A DNA stretch of 64,000 nucleotides from Alviniconcha marisindica (GCA_018857735.1 JABMCL010001987.1:241001-305000); one strand, 5' to 3'. Counted from the stretch's first letter, positions 37,112 through 49,370 are shown. Notes: a model not told the origin generated them from the sequence alone. Translations and numbers: made by a program.

Positions 37112-37366
37112 TTAAGCTGTCGTCCGCCGCCGGATTGGAGTAGACTGCCCCCTTTTCGCGTCGGAACTGACGCATGTCGGCGGGGAGGTTTTCAGAGTTG
37201 CTGGCCTCGGCGAAGGCTTCCGCCTTGGCCTGGTCAGTGGTGTAGACCCGATTGCCTCTGTGCAGGTCAAAGTTGGGGGCAACATACTGCTGCTTCATCT
37301 TTTTGATTTTCTTCCAAACAGAGCCAAGGTCTGTTTTACTGGCTGAAACAGAATCCGAGAAAGCTG
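37112..37366 (-). pseudogene. I-type LINE remnant, upstream piece
   Basis: SASKTDLGSVWKKIKKMKQQ and on to FRREKGAVYSNPAADDSLK, homologous to the linker before RT in the neighbouring LINE (SAGKADLGSVWKKIRRMKQQ). It diverges enough to be a separate subfamily. Confidence 0.88.
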
Positions 37367-38033
37367 GTTCTTCGTTCGTTCTGTTTTTGCTTAATGTCCT
37401 CAGATGCTTAAAGCATATTCGGGACAATCTATAAAGTAAGCTTGTTTTGGATATGTCATAGTTAAAACCATGGGGAAGCGAAGTAAGCTTGGTCCACTTG
37501 CAGATCAATATTTGGATGGGGACATGAGGTCGCTGGAACAAAGGGGGAATGAGGGGTGAGGGGAGGGATGAGATGTGTCCACCTGCGGATCAATACTAGG
37601 GTCAGGGTGCTGGGTCGTCTTGGCTGTACTGGGGCGTTCACTCGTAGAACTGAGGGAGCACGCTAGGGGTCCGGTTAAAAAATCGTCGTCCACTATTTAC
37701 AGTTAAAAACTGGGCTGCAGATAAAAACCTTGCAAGGTTATGTCGGCGGGCTGCACAACATGTAATATATACAATCGGCACACACAGTATTTACAGTTAA
37801 AAACGTCGAAGACGCACATGGTAGTTCAAATACACTTGTAGTAAAATCGAGGCCTGTAGTCAGGCGGCTAAAAATACTTGGGTATGCAAGCATACACTTG
37901 TGGTGGTCGCTGGAATCAGGTCCAGCAGACTAGAACTGGGTGCGGGAAACACGGAGACGTTCGCCCCTTCCTCCACCGCCGGGATTAACCCGAGCTGCGG
38001 GAAAGCGTTGAACGTAGCCGGTGGTCCCGCATA
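37367..38033. other. Probable 3' untranslated part of the I-type LINE, plus SINE-like tail
   Basis: Bases 37392-37432 resemble a SINE tail (TTAATGTCCTCAGATGCT). TATTTACAGTTAAAAAC occurs twice (near 37694 and 37789). No coding content recognised. Assignment to the LINE is by position only. Confidence 0.45.
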
Positions 38034-38304
38034 CTACAGGTAGGCTGCCAGTGGACAGGTGTAGACCAGTCTGGCTGCAGCCCGCAAGAGGCTCCATCCT
38101 TCACGCTGGTCGCACACTGCCAGGCTTTTTGTACACAGGGGCAGTCCCACGCTGCGTAGTTTCCCAGTCAGAGGCTGGAAATGGTCTGAACATGAGGTGC
38201 AGGAGAACATCACGTGGTGAAACGAGACGCTCATCTCACACTCACACTTCGTCGGTACACACATGAATCTCCAGACGCCCACGTGCGACGATGCATGATG
38301 CGAG

Positions 38305-39030
38305 CTATGTAGGTCGGCTCTCCAGGGAAGAAGACTCCTGCCCTGCAGGGGGGAGAGGTATCGTCCCACTCCTTGGCCGTGGCCATTGGGTGGAACTCCT
38401 TCTCCCACTGCTTCCACGCCTGCTTGCTAGTTCCGCATATACGTCGGCCAGGCCGATTTTCATCGTCACTGTCGAGGAGTCAACTCCCTTGGCTCCTCTT
38501 TTTGCTGCTCTATCCGCCTTCTCGTTTCCAGAGAGGCAGACGTGCGCTGGTACCCACTGAAAGCGAACTTCCGTACCGCGGGTGATCAGCTGATGGGTAG
38601 TTGTCGCGATCTCACGCACAAGATCCTCCCGTGCGTTTTCAGAGTCGGACTTGATGGCTGCCAGCGCCGCCTTGGAGTCGCTGCAGATAACGATGGCGAA
38701 GGGAGTGACTGGTATCGCGCTGATGTGTTGCAGGGCCATGGAGATAGCCAACAGCTCAGCGGTGAAGACCGACACTGCGGGTAGTGAATAGGAGTGTGTG
38801 AGGTTGTTGAACTCTGGGATCACAAAGGCAGCTCCAGCTGCACCATCCTCCATCACAGAACCGTCAGTGAAGATCTTCAGGTGGTGTTGGTACTTTTCTT
38901 CCAGGCATAGCCTAGCTGTGACTGCTAGAACGAGTGGATTCTGGTCCTTCTTCAGCCCTTCCATGTCCACCTCAACGTGCGCTCGTTCCAGGAGCCAAGG
39001 TGGATAGGGATGCATCGGCCTCGTCGCCAC
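38305..39030 (-). pseudogene. LINE RNase H domain and Cys/His tail
   Basis: FTDGSVMEDGAAGAAFV (first Asp), TAELLAISMAL (Glu), ICSDSKAALAAI (Asp) and WVPAHVCLSGNEKADRAAK (His/Asp) are the RNase H signature in order. The tail, in other frames down to 38034, has CECEMSVSFHHVMFSC, a degenerate Cys/His cluster. The domain removes RNA from the RNA-DNA hybrid. Confidence 0.9.
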
Positions 39031-39091
39031 CTCAACACCATCCAGTCCCGCGCTCCGGACCAGGTCACAGATGGAGGAGTAGGACTGGAGT

Positions 39092-39394
39092 TTAGGACTG
39101 GAGTTGGGAGGGGTTTCGGAAAGCAGTAGTTATCTCGTCGACGGTGGAGTTGTCGACAGTCTGGCATCTAAAAACATACTTACTACAGACGAGCTGGATG
39201 TGGCGACGGAACGGGAGGAGCCCGGCCTCTCTGTACACCAGACACTGTGGCACGGACTGCGGCAGCCCGAGGGCCAGTCGCAGACCGCGCCCCTCTATGG
39301 CGGTGAGACGGGCGAGGCCCGTTTTCGATAGGTGGGGCATGGCTTCCAGTCCGTACGACAGGCGTGAGCGCACCAAGGCCCGCACCACGTTCAC
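39092..39394 (-). pseudogene. LINE RT thumb region
   Basis: VRALVRSRLSYGLEAMPHLS and LARLTAIEGRGLRLALGLP match the region between RT and RNase H. A gap and frame changes separate it from the RT frame and from RNase H. Confidence 0.8.
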
Positions 39395-39441
39395 GAGGAT
39401 CTTGGGGGTGTTGGCTCAGGGCTGAGCAGATAGCACCTTGA

Positions 39442-40875
39442 TCACGTTGAGGGCTCGGGAGGCGTTCCGCGCGTTGTGCGCGACCTGCTGGTTCGTACGC
39501 CCCCAGCGAGTGAAGTGTACACCCAGGTACTTAACTTCTTTCGATGCAAAGATGTCTGCCCGTTCACCCTGACGTGCACCTCCGTGTTCTGAGAGGTGTT
39601 GGTGTGGAATGGGACGAACACTGTTTTCTGGGAAGAAAGAGCGAATCCATTTACTTGCATAAAGTGGACCAACCCGTCCACAGCTTGAACAGTTTCATGC
39701 TGTGTTTCACACACGAGCTGTTTGTGTGGAGACGTCTGATATGGGTGTCCGTCCATATCGCCAAGTCGTCGGCGTACATGGTCAGCACTACCTTTCCCTT
39801 CAGCTGTGTCCACGTCGTGGACCATGATGTTGAACAACAGGGGGGCGATCACTGATCCCTGAGGAACGCCCATACTTACTCCTTTGGTGGTCGACGTGGC
39901 TCCCTTCCACCTGACCTGCATCGATCTGTCGCTCAGGAAGGATCTGATGTAGTTGTACATGTTGCCGGAAATTCCGATCTTGTCGAGTTTCTGTAGTAGC
40001 TTGGCGTGCCAGACCTGGTCGTAGGCACGGGAGATGTCAAAGAAGCACGCCAGTAGGACCTTTCTCCTCCCTAGTGCCCTCCCGACGTGCTCACCCAGTT
40101 TCACCAGGTGGTCTGTGACACCCCGTCCCCGTCGGAAGCCGGCCTGGCACACGGGAAACACTTTCTTTGACTCACAGTGGTATTCTAGTCGGTTCTTGAT
40201 CACCCGCTCGTACACTTTCCCTAGGTGGGATGTCAGGGAGATGGGTCTGTAACTGCCCAGCTCCTTCCTCGGTTTGCCGTGTTTGTGGATGGGGACGACA
40301 ATGGCGTGTTTCCACCCAGCGGGGATTGTGCCCCCATCCCAGCATCTTTGGAAGAAATCCAGCAGGATCTCCAGAAACGACTCGGGGGCCTCTTTCAGCA
40401 TCCGATACGAGACGGTGTCCACACCGGTGGAGACTTTGACTTTCTTGATGGAAGCCAGGGCTCGTCTTAGCTCGGTGCAGGTCAGTGGGCTGTTAACCGC
40501 CAAACTGTCGTCTGGCACCGGGTGCGTGAAGGTAGCTTCCATCTCTCGTCGGAATTGTTGCCTGTCCGCCGGGAGACTGTCGGTGTCACTGGCCTCAGCG
40601 AAAGCTTTCACGAGAGCGTCCGCTTTGCTCTGGGCCGTGGTGTACTTTGTGCTGCCGTGTTGCAGGTCACAATCAGGAACAACGCACTGCTGCTTCATTC
40701 TTCTGATCTTCTTCCACACAGATCCTAAGTCCGCCTTCCCAGCCGAAATGGAATCCGCGAAGGCTATCCAGTGATCCTTCTTGGCCTGTGCTATGATCTT
40801 GTTGCAATCTCTGTTGGCTGCTTTCATTCGTTCGTGAGTCTGGGCGTTCTGGTCATTGGAGTAGTGCCTGTACAT
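39442..40875 (-). pseudogene. LINE reverse transcriptase domain, frameshifted at the active site
   Basis: Open for 477 codons: the NSPLTCTELRRALASIKK linker, SYRPISLTSHLGKVYERVI, AGFRRGRGVTDHL, FFDISRAYDQVWH (first catalytic Asp) and GVPQGSVIAPLLFN. The YADD box is present at about 39760-39780 but in another frame (MYADDLA), because one base is gained or lost just before it; the frame returns near FMQVNGFALSSQKTVF. Inactive as it stands. Confidence 0.9.
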
Positions 40876-41810
40876 TACCCGTTTGACTCTGACAGCCTCC
40901 TCGCATTCTTTGTTCCACCAAGGGTGCTATTCGACCGTGACAGCCCACCACCGGTCATCGGTATAGCTTCCCTGGCGGCTTCAAGAATGGAGGAGACTAT
41001 TCGTCGGTTCACTTCGTCGAGGTCAGCATCGCCTACGTTTATCTCTGCGGTTCCCAGAAGACACCTGAACAAGTCCCAGTTGGCCAGGTCGTAGTTGTAC
41101 TTGCTGGGATAGCAGGAGTCTCCTTCTCTGCTGAGAAAACGAAGCTGACTGTGATGGGCAGGTGGTCGGACGACAAAGGATCCGCACCTACTTCCCACTC
41201 CGCACGCTGGCTGTGTCGGGAGTCACGAGGGTCAAGTCGATAGCCGACGGCCTCTGATCCGAGCGGTCAGGTATGCGGGTGAAAGATCCATCGTTCAACA
41301 CGATGAAGTCACTGTTGTCTATCTGGGCGGTGAGTGAGGGCGATGAGGACTCGTAATCCCGCTCCCAGCTTCTGTCCCGGACGTTGAAGTCTCCAGTGAC
41401 CAGGCATCTGCCTTTGCCTCCGAGCTCAGTCAGCCAGTCGAAACTGGTGCATGTCTGGGGGGTGTAGCAGTTCACAATCATGAAATCCAACTGCCCTTGA
41501 ACACGAACCCTCACTCCGCAGGTATACCCGTTGGGAGGACCTGTGATGTTCGGTTCGTTGCTAAAGAGGACGTTGTGTCTGATGTATATGCAGGCCATGA
41601 CCTTGTCACTCGGAGAGACCGGACCGACGACTGGCGGGTAGTAATACCCTTCCAGTCTGGGTAGGCTACCCGGTGGGCAAGCCAGGGACTGCAAACACAC
41701 GACTTCAAACTGATGTCTTGACACGTGTTGTACAAGTTGATCAAGGTTGGTGTTGATGGAACGACAATTCCACTGACAAACCGTGAATCTATTGAACGTG
41801 ATGTTAGAAG
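40876..41810 (-). pseudogene. LINE AP-type endonuclease domain
   Basis: The frame begins VCQWNCRSINTN without an obvious ATG, overlapping the end of ORF1. It then has VVCLQS, IVNCYTP, CLVTGDFNVRDRSWE and RPSAIDLTLVTPD. Frameshifts near 41200 and 41120 separate the DHLPI-type end. The domain nicks target DNA. Confidence 0.88.
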
Positions 41811-41848
41811 GCAGGGTTAAAACACAGTTGTTTGCACTTATGAATCCA

Positions 41849-43748
41849 TCAGCCGATGGACTCGGGCAAATTCTCGTCTGCGAGCGAGTCTCTCATCCCC
41901 GACATGACCAACAGGAGGTCGAGGGAGCGAGACATCGCCGGAGTTTCTTCCTCATGGCCCGTCATACCATTGTAGAGGGCCGTGAGCGTGCGCAGGAAGG
42001 GGGCGCAGTCCCCACTCAGCTTGGCCTGAATCAGTCCCAGCATCAGTTTCCACAGGAAACCGACGAAGGACGGTGTCTCCTGCTGTAGGTCGACGTTGGT
42101 CTCGTTCAGTAACTTGGTCAGTTCCGTCGTGAGCCCGTCGGTTTTGGTGGTCTGCTCTTGGATTTTCTTCTCCAGAGCCTGGTTCTTTTGCTGCTCTAGG
42201 ACCAGCTGGTACTGGAGGGCAGCCTGTTTCTCCACGCCTTTGGAGGACTTTTTCTTGCGCCTCCTCCTTCTTTTCTTGGTGGCTTTGGGGCTGTCTTCCC
42301 CCTTGGTGTCGTCCGCCGTCAGGGAGTCCTCCACTCCGTCAGGTGACTCCAGGGTCATCGGAGGGGTGGACTCCAGCGGGCTGATGATCGGTCTCTCCCA
42401 GCGGGTGAGCTGATCGAGGCGGGCGAGTAGGGCGGTCACTTCCTTAGAGTGGCCTCCTTTTGCCACAGACTGGGGTTTCCCGTCTGGGACTCTCGCCGCT
42501 GCCTGAGAGCTCTGTCCCGGGCGTGGGTTGATGGGGTTCTTCCTGCTGGGCCCCCTGTTGGCCGTGCCTCCCCTCGCTGCTACCCTCGCGTACGACACCG
42601 GAGTTCCAGTGTCCGCAGAGAGCGAGGACGGTGCTGTCCGGTCTCGCGACCAGCAGTTGTCCACTACGGTAGGGGCAGGCTGTGCAGGGGGCGGAGCCTT
42701 GGGTTTTAGTTCGTCGCGGGCCCTCTGCATGGCGAGTTGTAAGGGATGTAGGTCTTGCTCCTCAACAGATTCGCCCTTTGGCGAATCTGCATTTCCGGGC
42801 AGCCCTTGTAGGCCGCCGAGTGGCGGCCATTGCAATTCACGCAGGAGAAGACCTGCGCGTCGCACTGTTCGTGTGAGTGCGAACCTTTCCCGCACTTGGA
42901 GCAGCGGGTCTGCTTTGCTCGACACTGTTGCTTGGAGTGCCCAAGGGTCGGACACTTGGTGCACCGTCTCACCGGTGCGGCAAAGCCTGCACCGTGAACG
43001 GTGTGGCACCGAGCCATACCTCACTGGGCAACTCCGTTGCTTCCAGGGAGATCTTGACGGCAAGAGAGGGCTCCTGCTTGCGGTTATTGAGTCTGGCGAC
43101 CCCTGCTACGCGATGCCCTCCCGCTTCCAGATCTTGTCTTACGAGTTTCAGCTCGTCGCCACCCATGGGGATGGGCCCCACTACTCCCTCCACCACGGGT
43201 CGTGGAATCCGGGCTCCTATGGGGATCCCCCCGGGCAGCTTGTCCAGGCGTGCCAGCTTGCTCTGCTGGGCCTCAGTGGCGCATCCAATGAGCCATTTCC
43301 CGGAGGGAAGCGGCCTAATGGAGCGCACTGCTCCCACCGCGTTGCTGAGAAGCTGGCTGCGGTGCCATGGTCCGAGCTTGTCGAACCTGGCCGATCCGCC
43401 GCCGAGGTCGTGGATTACTACCGGGAAGTCCACGAACGCCGGTGCCCGGGTACTCGGCTGGAATTGCTTCCTGCGGGAGTTGCCGTCGGGCTGGCTTCGG
43501 AATTTTTGGTCCGGTTTTCCGGAGGGGTATTCCTGCCTCGGTTTAGGGGCAGGCTTGGTTTTCTGCACTGTTGGTGCAGTCTTCGGCTTCTTGGCCGGTT
43601 GGGGGCTTTTCTTCCCCACGTTGTCATGGCCACTGATGGCGGCCGGTATAATGGTGACGGTTGGGCTGGCGGGAGGGGTGGTAGCCGTAGTCTCTTGTAT
43701 ACTCACCGCGACACTTTGAGATACGGGTTTTAAGTGCAAGTCATGCAC
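41849..43748 (-). pseudogene. LINE ORF1 (gag-like) with three CCHC knuckles
   Basis: The proline/lysine-rich N-terminal part is followed by an RNA-binding-like region (RSIRPLPSGKWLIGC, VWLGATPFTVQA). Three knuckles follow: CTKCPTLGHSKQQC, CSKCGKGSHSHEQC and CVNCNGRHSAAYKGC. A basic stretch KKRRRRRKKK and a coiled-coil end follow. Frameshifts lie near 42985 and 42755. ORF1 proteins bind the element RNA. Confidence 0.88.
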
Positions 43749-44420
43749 ACAGTTGATGTGCTTGATTATTAATTATTTTGTCACAGTTACCATCATGCAT
43801 TATAGTAACCTACATGGTTACTGTATTTATTAGATAATTGCAGTTATTTAGGCTTTACATTTGCTTTCATGTTCTAAATGTTTTGTTTCCTTGTGTCTTT
43901 TCCAACACAGTTTCTGGTTGGCAAATAAAAAAGTTATGTGTATAGCAACCTCTGACTTGTTGAATCTTCATCATGCTTCCAACCTGCTTCCCTAACTCCC
44001 CACCTAATGATCTTAGAAAGTGATTAATACTGCCTGGAATAGTCATGCCTGCTTTCAGCCATCCCAGAGACGCACGAACACACATACATACACACCTACG
44101 GCAAACACAAACACACAAACACACACACACACACCCACCCACACACACACACACAGGCACATGCACGCACACACACAAGACAACACGCGCGCGCGCGCGC
44201 GCGCACTCGCGCACGCACGCACAGGGAGACAGAGAGAGACAGAGAGATCATAGAGGTCATAGCAGAGAAAAACGACAATGTGGCATGCCTAAACAATAAT
44301 GAATAAAACAAAAAACAAAATGGAACTCAAAATTGTCCAGACATTCAAGTGACACGTGACAAATTTTATTATTTCAATACATACACATAAAAAGGAGACA
44401 ATCATTTTCAATTGTTTGTT
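43749..44420. repeat. Left flank with dispersed repeat DR2 and CA/CG/GA microsatellites
   Basis: TTAATACTGCCTGGAATAGT is at 44022-44042, CA-rich runs at 44085-44200, a CG/GCGC run at 44186-44215, then CATAGCAGAGAAAAACGAC. The same arrangement occurs at 57302-57550 and 60170-60700. Bases 43749-44020 show nothing else. Confidence 0.8.
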
Positions 44421-45720
44421 TTTTTAAATACAGAGGCTTAGGCAACAAATTATATCACAGATAATCTTTACTCTGAAACACGCACAGTTAATGGGTACAG
44501 ACCCGAGACAGTTTGCGGTTCGCCAGCTGAAGTAACCTCTCCGCCCCCTAGTTGTTCACTGGTTAGTGACTATGTATATATGTATTGTCATGAGTCTCCT
44601 AATGCATGTTTTCCGCCAGTGTTCATACATGATTAATACAGTAAAAGCAGTCCTTTTCTCCTTTTGGCGATGACGTCTTTGTCGCGTAGAATACGATTTC
44701 GAGGCACGAAAGTTTATCTCTGTTTGGAACTGATTTTGGATTTTTCTTTTTCTCAGGGAGATCAGGCAGCTATGTTGAAGCACCATAAGCGGTGTTGAAT
44801 TGAATAGCTGTATTGGAACGCTTCTCCCCGCCATCTTAATTTTGAATTAATTGAAAACTTTATATACTCTTGTACATGCACACACGTATTAGCTTTACAA
44901 TAAAGATTTATTTAAAAAATAAACATTATTGGCATAAGACACTCTTAAATAGAGCAGGTGGGGAAGAAAAAAACGCATTTGAAGAGTGCGCTAGGATAGT
45001 TGTCGAATAAGTACTAATTCATGTTTACCTCAGAAAGCACCGCACACCAAACACAGCAAGAAAATTAACTAGATACAAAATTAGCAAGAATAAAACATAT
45101 GTTTTTCTCCCACGTTGTCCTTTACGTCATGTACAATCGCTTTCCGGGCTGTATCAAGAGGGCAATGACGGGATGGGGAGAAGGATCTGTGGGAGGATGT
45201 GTGTGTGTGTGTGTGTGTGGTGTGGTTGTTGTGTGTGTGTGTGTCTTTGTGTGTGTGTGGGGTGTGTGGTGTGTGTGTGTGTGTGTGGTGGAGTAGGGGG
45301 AGTGTGGGGGGGGGGGGGGGGGGAGGGGACTGGGAGGTTAGTTTAGGAATGTGCAAACTACATTAAAATCAGAAGCAACCACGATAGCTTCTCGTTCTTG
45401 CTTTTTCATTTTTGGTTTGACTGTTTGGTTTCTGACTCTTCCTTGTTGGTCAGAGAACAGTAATATGCAGCAAGATTTGTTTCTGTTATTTCAGTTTGTA
45501 TGATCCTATCAGAGAAACAACACAAGTGGAAACGTTCGAATCATATCCACTCAGAAAGTGACGAAGCACAGCTCCTTTTACGTTTGTCGAATTCGTGTTG
45601 GGTTATCATCCACTTTCTTCGACTGTTTTTGATTGCTGTTGTTTATGTGAGTCTGGGTTGGTCGATTGGTTGGTTGTCCTTTGTTGTGGATGCTTTCATT
45701 ATACGTCGTTTTATGATATT
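44421..45720 (+). repeat. 1.3-kb tandem duplication, copy A
   Basis: Matches 45736-47030 at an offset of 1310-1315 bp (AAATACAGAGGCTTAGGCAA, TTGAAGCACCATAAGCGGTG, GTCGAATTCGTGTTGGGTTA). It contains a GT/G microsatellite (45198-45325) and the start of DR1 at 45631. Its first 140 bp also occur at 60710-60837. Confidence 0.92.
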
Positions 45721-45735
45721 TTGAAACGTAATTTC

Positions 45736-46509
45736 TTTTTAAATACAGAGGCTTAGGCAACAAATTATATCACAGATAATCTTTACTCTGAAACACGCAC
45801 AGTTAATGGGTACAGACCCGAGACAGTTTGCGGTTCGCCAGCTGAAGTAACCTCTCCGACCCTAGTTGTTCACTGGTAGTGTCATGTATATTGTATTGTC
45901 TGGAGTCTTCCTAATGCATTGTTTTCCCCATGTATAATTATATACAGTAAAGCCATCCCTCTTATCTGAACTGGCGAGGAAGTCTCTGTCGCGTAGAATA
46001 CGATTTCGAGGCACGAAAGTTTATCTCTGTTTGGAACTGATTTTGGATTTTTCTTTTTCTCAGGGAGATCAGGCAGCTATGTTGAAGCACCATAAGCGGT
46101 GTTGAATTGAATAGCTGTATTGGAACGCTTCTCCCCGCCATCTTAATTTTGAATTAATTGAAAACTTTATATACTCTTGTACATGCACACACGTATTAGC
46201 TTTACAATAAAGATTTATTTAAAAAATAAACATTATTGGCATAAGACACTCTTAAATAGAGCAGGTGGGGAAGAAAAAAACGCATTTGAAGAGTGCAGCT
46301 AGGATAGTTGTGAATAAGTACATAATTATGTTTTACCTCAGAAAGCACACGCACACAAACACAGCAAGAAATTAAATAGATACAAAATTAGCAACTGAAA
46401 TATAAACCATCATGTTTTTCTCCCACTTTTGTCCTTTACTTCATGTACAATCGCTTTTCCTGGCTGTATCAAGAATGGGCAATGGACGGGATGGGGAGAA
46501 GGATGTGGG

Positions 46510-46606
<97 letters not shown>

Positions 46607-46609
46607 GGT

Positions 46610-46641
<32 letters not shown>

Positions 46642-47030
46642 GGGAGTTAGTTTAGGAATGTGCAAACTACATAAAATCAGAAGCAACCACGATAGCTTCT
46701 CGTTCTTTGCTTTTCATTTTGGTTTGATGGTGTTTCTGACTCTTCCTTTGTTGGTCAGCAGAACCGTAATATGCCAGCAAAATATATTTCTGTTATTCAG
46801 TTTGTCTGATCCTATCAAGAGAAACAACACAAGTTGGAAACGTTCGAATCATCATCCACTCCCGAAAGTGACGAAGCACAGCTCCTTTTACGTTTGTCGA
46901 ATTCGTGTTGGGTTATCATCCACTTTCTTCGACTGTTTTTGATTGCTGTTGTTTATGTGAGTCTGGGTTGGTCGATTGGTTGGTTGTCCTTTGTTGTGTA
47001 TGCTTTCGTTATACGTCGTTTTATGATATG
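45736..47030 (+). repeat. 1.3-kb tandem duplication, copy B
   Basis: Same content as copy A with scattered single-base indels. The GT run (46514-46606) and the G-run (46607-46639) are much longer than in copy A. Confidence 0.92.
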
Positions 47031-47150
47031 TGTCTTTGAAAGAGTGATGATACTCCAATTGTCATGATAACAAACATGAAAGTTGCCATTGTCGCGTTTC
47101 AGGAGTGATGAGTAGTTACCAACAGGTGTGTTGAAGACGGGGAGGGGGGT

Positions 47151-47216
<66 letters not shown>

Positions 47217-47350
47217 ATAGCATAGAGTTTCTTTTCGAGGAGGGCCGGGAGATGTAACGGTTTTCAGAACCATCCATTTCAGACGTCGTTCAGGAGACCC
47301 AGATCATCACGGTCGTCACGGTGATCAGTTGCAGCAAAATTAGACTTGTG
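46941..47350 (+). repeat. Dispersed repeat DR1, uninterrupted copy
   Basis: GATTGCTGTTGTTTATGTGA through CAGGAGTGATGAGTAGTTAC, a 60-bp GA run (47154-47212), TAACGGTTTTCAGAACC and AAAATTAGACTTG. It serves as the reference for the DR1 copy split by the LTR element. Confidence 0.85.
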
Positions 47351-47769
47351 TAGCCAGGAGCTGAAACCAGAGAAACAGGATGTTTAATTGATTGTTAACG
47401 CCCAGCAAACTGAAAACGTCACGCCCGGAGGAAGCCGAATCTAGGAATTCAAACTTTAATCCGAAAAAAGAAGAAGGAACAAACAAACAAACAAACAACA
47501 ACAAGAACAAAACAGATTTCAAAAGAAACTATAGCATACATATCGCAAGTCGACGGTCAGTAATGATCATTTACGTTCTCTGAAAGCCTGTCTTTGCCAT
47601 CAACCAACCGGAGGATTCAGTAAAACCACAAGCTACAATCTGTAGCAGTCACACAGGCAGACAGAAGTGTACTGCGTTTTAAACAGACACTCGTTGTTCT
47701 TAATCTGTGTGGACACTCGTTGTTCTTAATCTGTGTGGACACTCTTTCTTCTTTACGCGGTGTACAACT
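47351..47769. other. Nothing recognised
   Basis: A-rich stretch with AACAAACAAACAAACAAAC near 47478. TCGTTGTTCTTAATCTGTGT occurs twice in tandem (47690-47740). No coding content. Confidence 0.5.
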
Positions 47770-49125
47770 CACTTGTTTTGGTCATAACTCACTAGGTGTA
47801 ATTATTGACTAGACATGGTCACAACTCGCTTGATGTGGTCACTCATTGGGTGTGGTCACTATCAACCGACAAGTGGCCACTCGCTAGGTGGGGACACTCA
47901 CTAGGTATGGCCACAACTCGCTAGGTATGGCCACAACTCACTAGGTGTGATCACTCACGAGGTATGGCCACAACTCACTAGGTGTGAAAACAACTCACTA
48001 GGTGTGATCACTCACTAGGTATGGCCACACCTCACTAGGTGTGATCACTCACGATGTATGGCCACAACTCACTAGGTGTGGTCACAACTCACTAGGTGTG
48101 CTCACTCACTAGGTATGGCCACAACTCACTAGGTGTGATCACTCACTAGGTATGGCCACAACTCACTAGGTGTGATCACTCACTAGGTGTGGTCACAACT
48201 CACTAGGTGTGATCACTCACGAGATATGGCCACAACTCACTAGGTATGGTCACAACTCGCTAGGTGTGGTCACAGCTCACTAGGTGTGACCACTCGCTTA
48301 GTATTTTCACAACTCGCTAGGTGTGGTCACAGCTCACTAGCTGTGATCACTCACTTAGCATGGTCACAACTCGCTAGATGTGGCCACAACTCACTAGGTG
48401 TGATCACTCACTCGGTATGATAACAACTGGCTAGGTGTGGTCACAACTCACTAGGTGTGATCACTCACTCAGTATGTTCACAACTCGCTAGGTGTGGTCA
48501 CAGCTCACTAGGTGTGATCACTCACTTAGTATGATCACAACTCGCTAGGTGTGGTCACATCTCACTAGGTGTGATCACTCACTCAGTATGATCACAACTC
48601 GCTAGGTGCGGTCACAACTCACTAGGTGTAACCACTCACTCAGTATGGTCACAACTCGCTAGGTGTGGTCACAACTCACTAGGGGTGGTCACTCACTAGG
48701 TGTGGTCACAACTCTCTAAGGGTGGTCAGTGACTAGGTGTGGTCACAACTCACTAAGGGTGGTCAGTGACTAGGTGTGGTCACAACTCACTAAGGGTGGT
48801 CAGTGACTAGGTGTGGTCACAACTCACTAGGGGTGCTCACTCACTAGGTATGGTCACAACTCACTAGGTGTGGTCACAACTCACTAGGGGTGCTCACTCA
48901 CTAGGTGTGGTCACAACTCACTAAGTGTGGTCACTGACTAGGTGTGGTCACAACTCACTAGGGGTGCTCACTCACTAGGTGTGGTGACAATACTAGGTGT
49001 GGTCACTCACTAGGTATGGTCACAACTCACTAGCTATGGCTACTCACTAGGTATGGTCACAACTCAATAGGTGTGGTCACTCACTTGATCTTTTCACAAC
49101 TCACAAGATGTGGTCACTGACTATT
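47770..49125. repeat. 37-bp minisatellite, about 36 copies
   Basis: Dimer of CACTAGGTGTGATCACT and CACTAGGTATGGCCACAACT, with regional variants (AAGGGTGGTCAGTGACTAGG near 48715-48810). CACTAGGTG is the common core. Confidence 0.95.
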
Positions 49126-49169
49126 GTTTTAGAATTTTAGTTTTTACAGATCTAGAATGTCGGCAGAAG

Positions 49170-49196
49170 GCCCCCCCCCCCCTCCATCCCTCCCCC

Positions 49197-49253
<57 letters not shown>

Positions 49254-49273
49254 CACACACACACACACACACA

Positions 49274-49366
<93 letters not shown>
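49170..49366. repeat. C-run and long (CA)n microsatellite
   Basis: C-run at 49170-49180, then about 165 bp of CA with three interruptions (49200-49366). Confidence 0.97.

Positions 49367-49370
<4 letters not shown>

Larger units (their letters stand above)
38034..43748 (-). mobile_element. I-type non-LTR retrotransposon (LINE), frameshifted
   Basis: In element order: ORF1 with CCHC knuckles (43748-41849), AP-type endonuclease (about 41810-41120), reverse transcriptase (40875-39440), thumb (39394-39092), RNase H (39030-38305) and a Cys/His tail (to 38034). RNase H after RT places it in the I group. At least six frameshifts break the two reading frames. The 5' end is shorter than in the second copy at 60838-64000. 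Confidence 0.92.

Noticed and set aside
42528..43733. 401-codon + strand frame
   Set aside because: Antisense shadow of LINE ORF1 (GC-rich coding sequence); the - strand holds the zinc knuckles.
44556..44834. 92-codon - strand frame
   Set aside because: Part of the 1.3-kb duplicated repeat; the frame is broken in copy B and has no known homology.
49152..49370. Cys/Val or Thr/His alternating frames
   Set aside because: Pure CA microsatellite.
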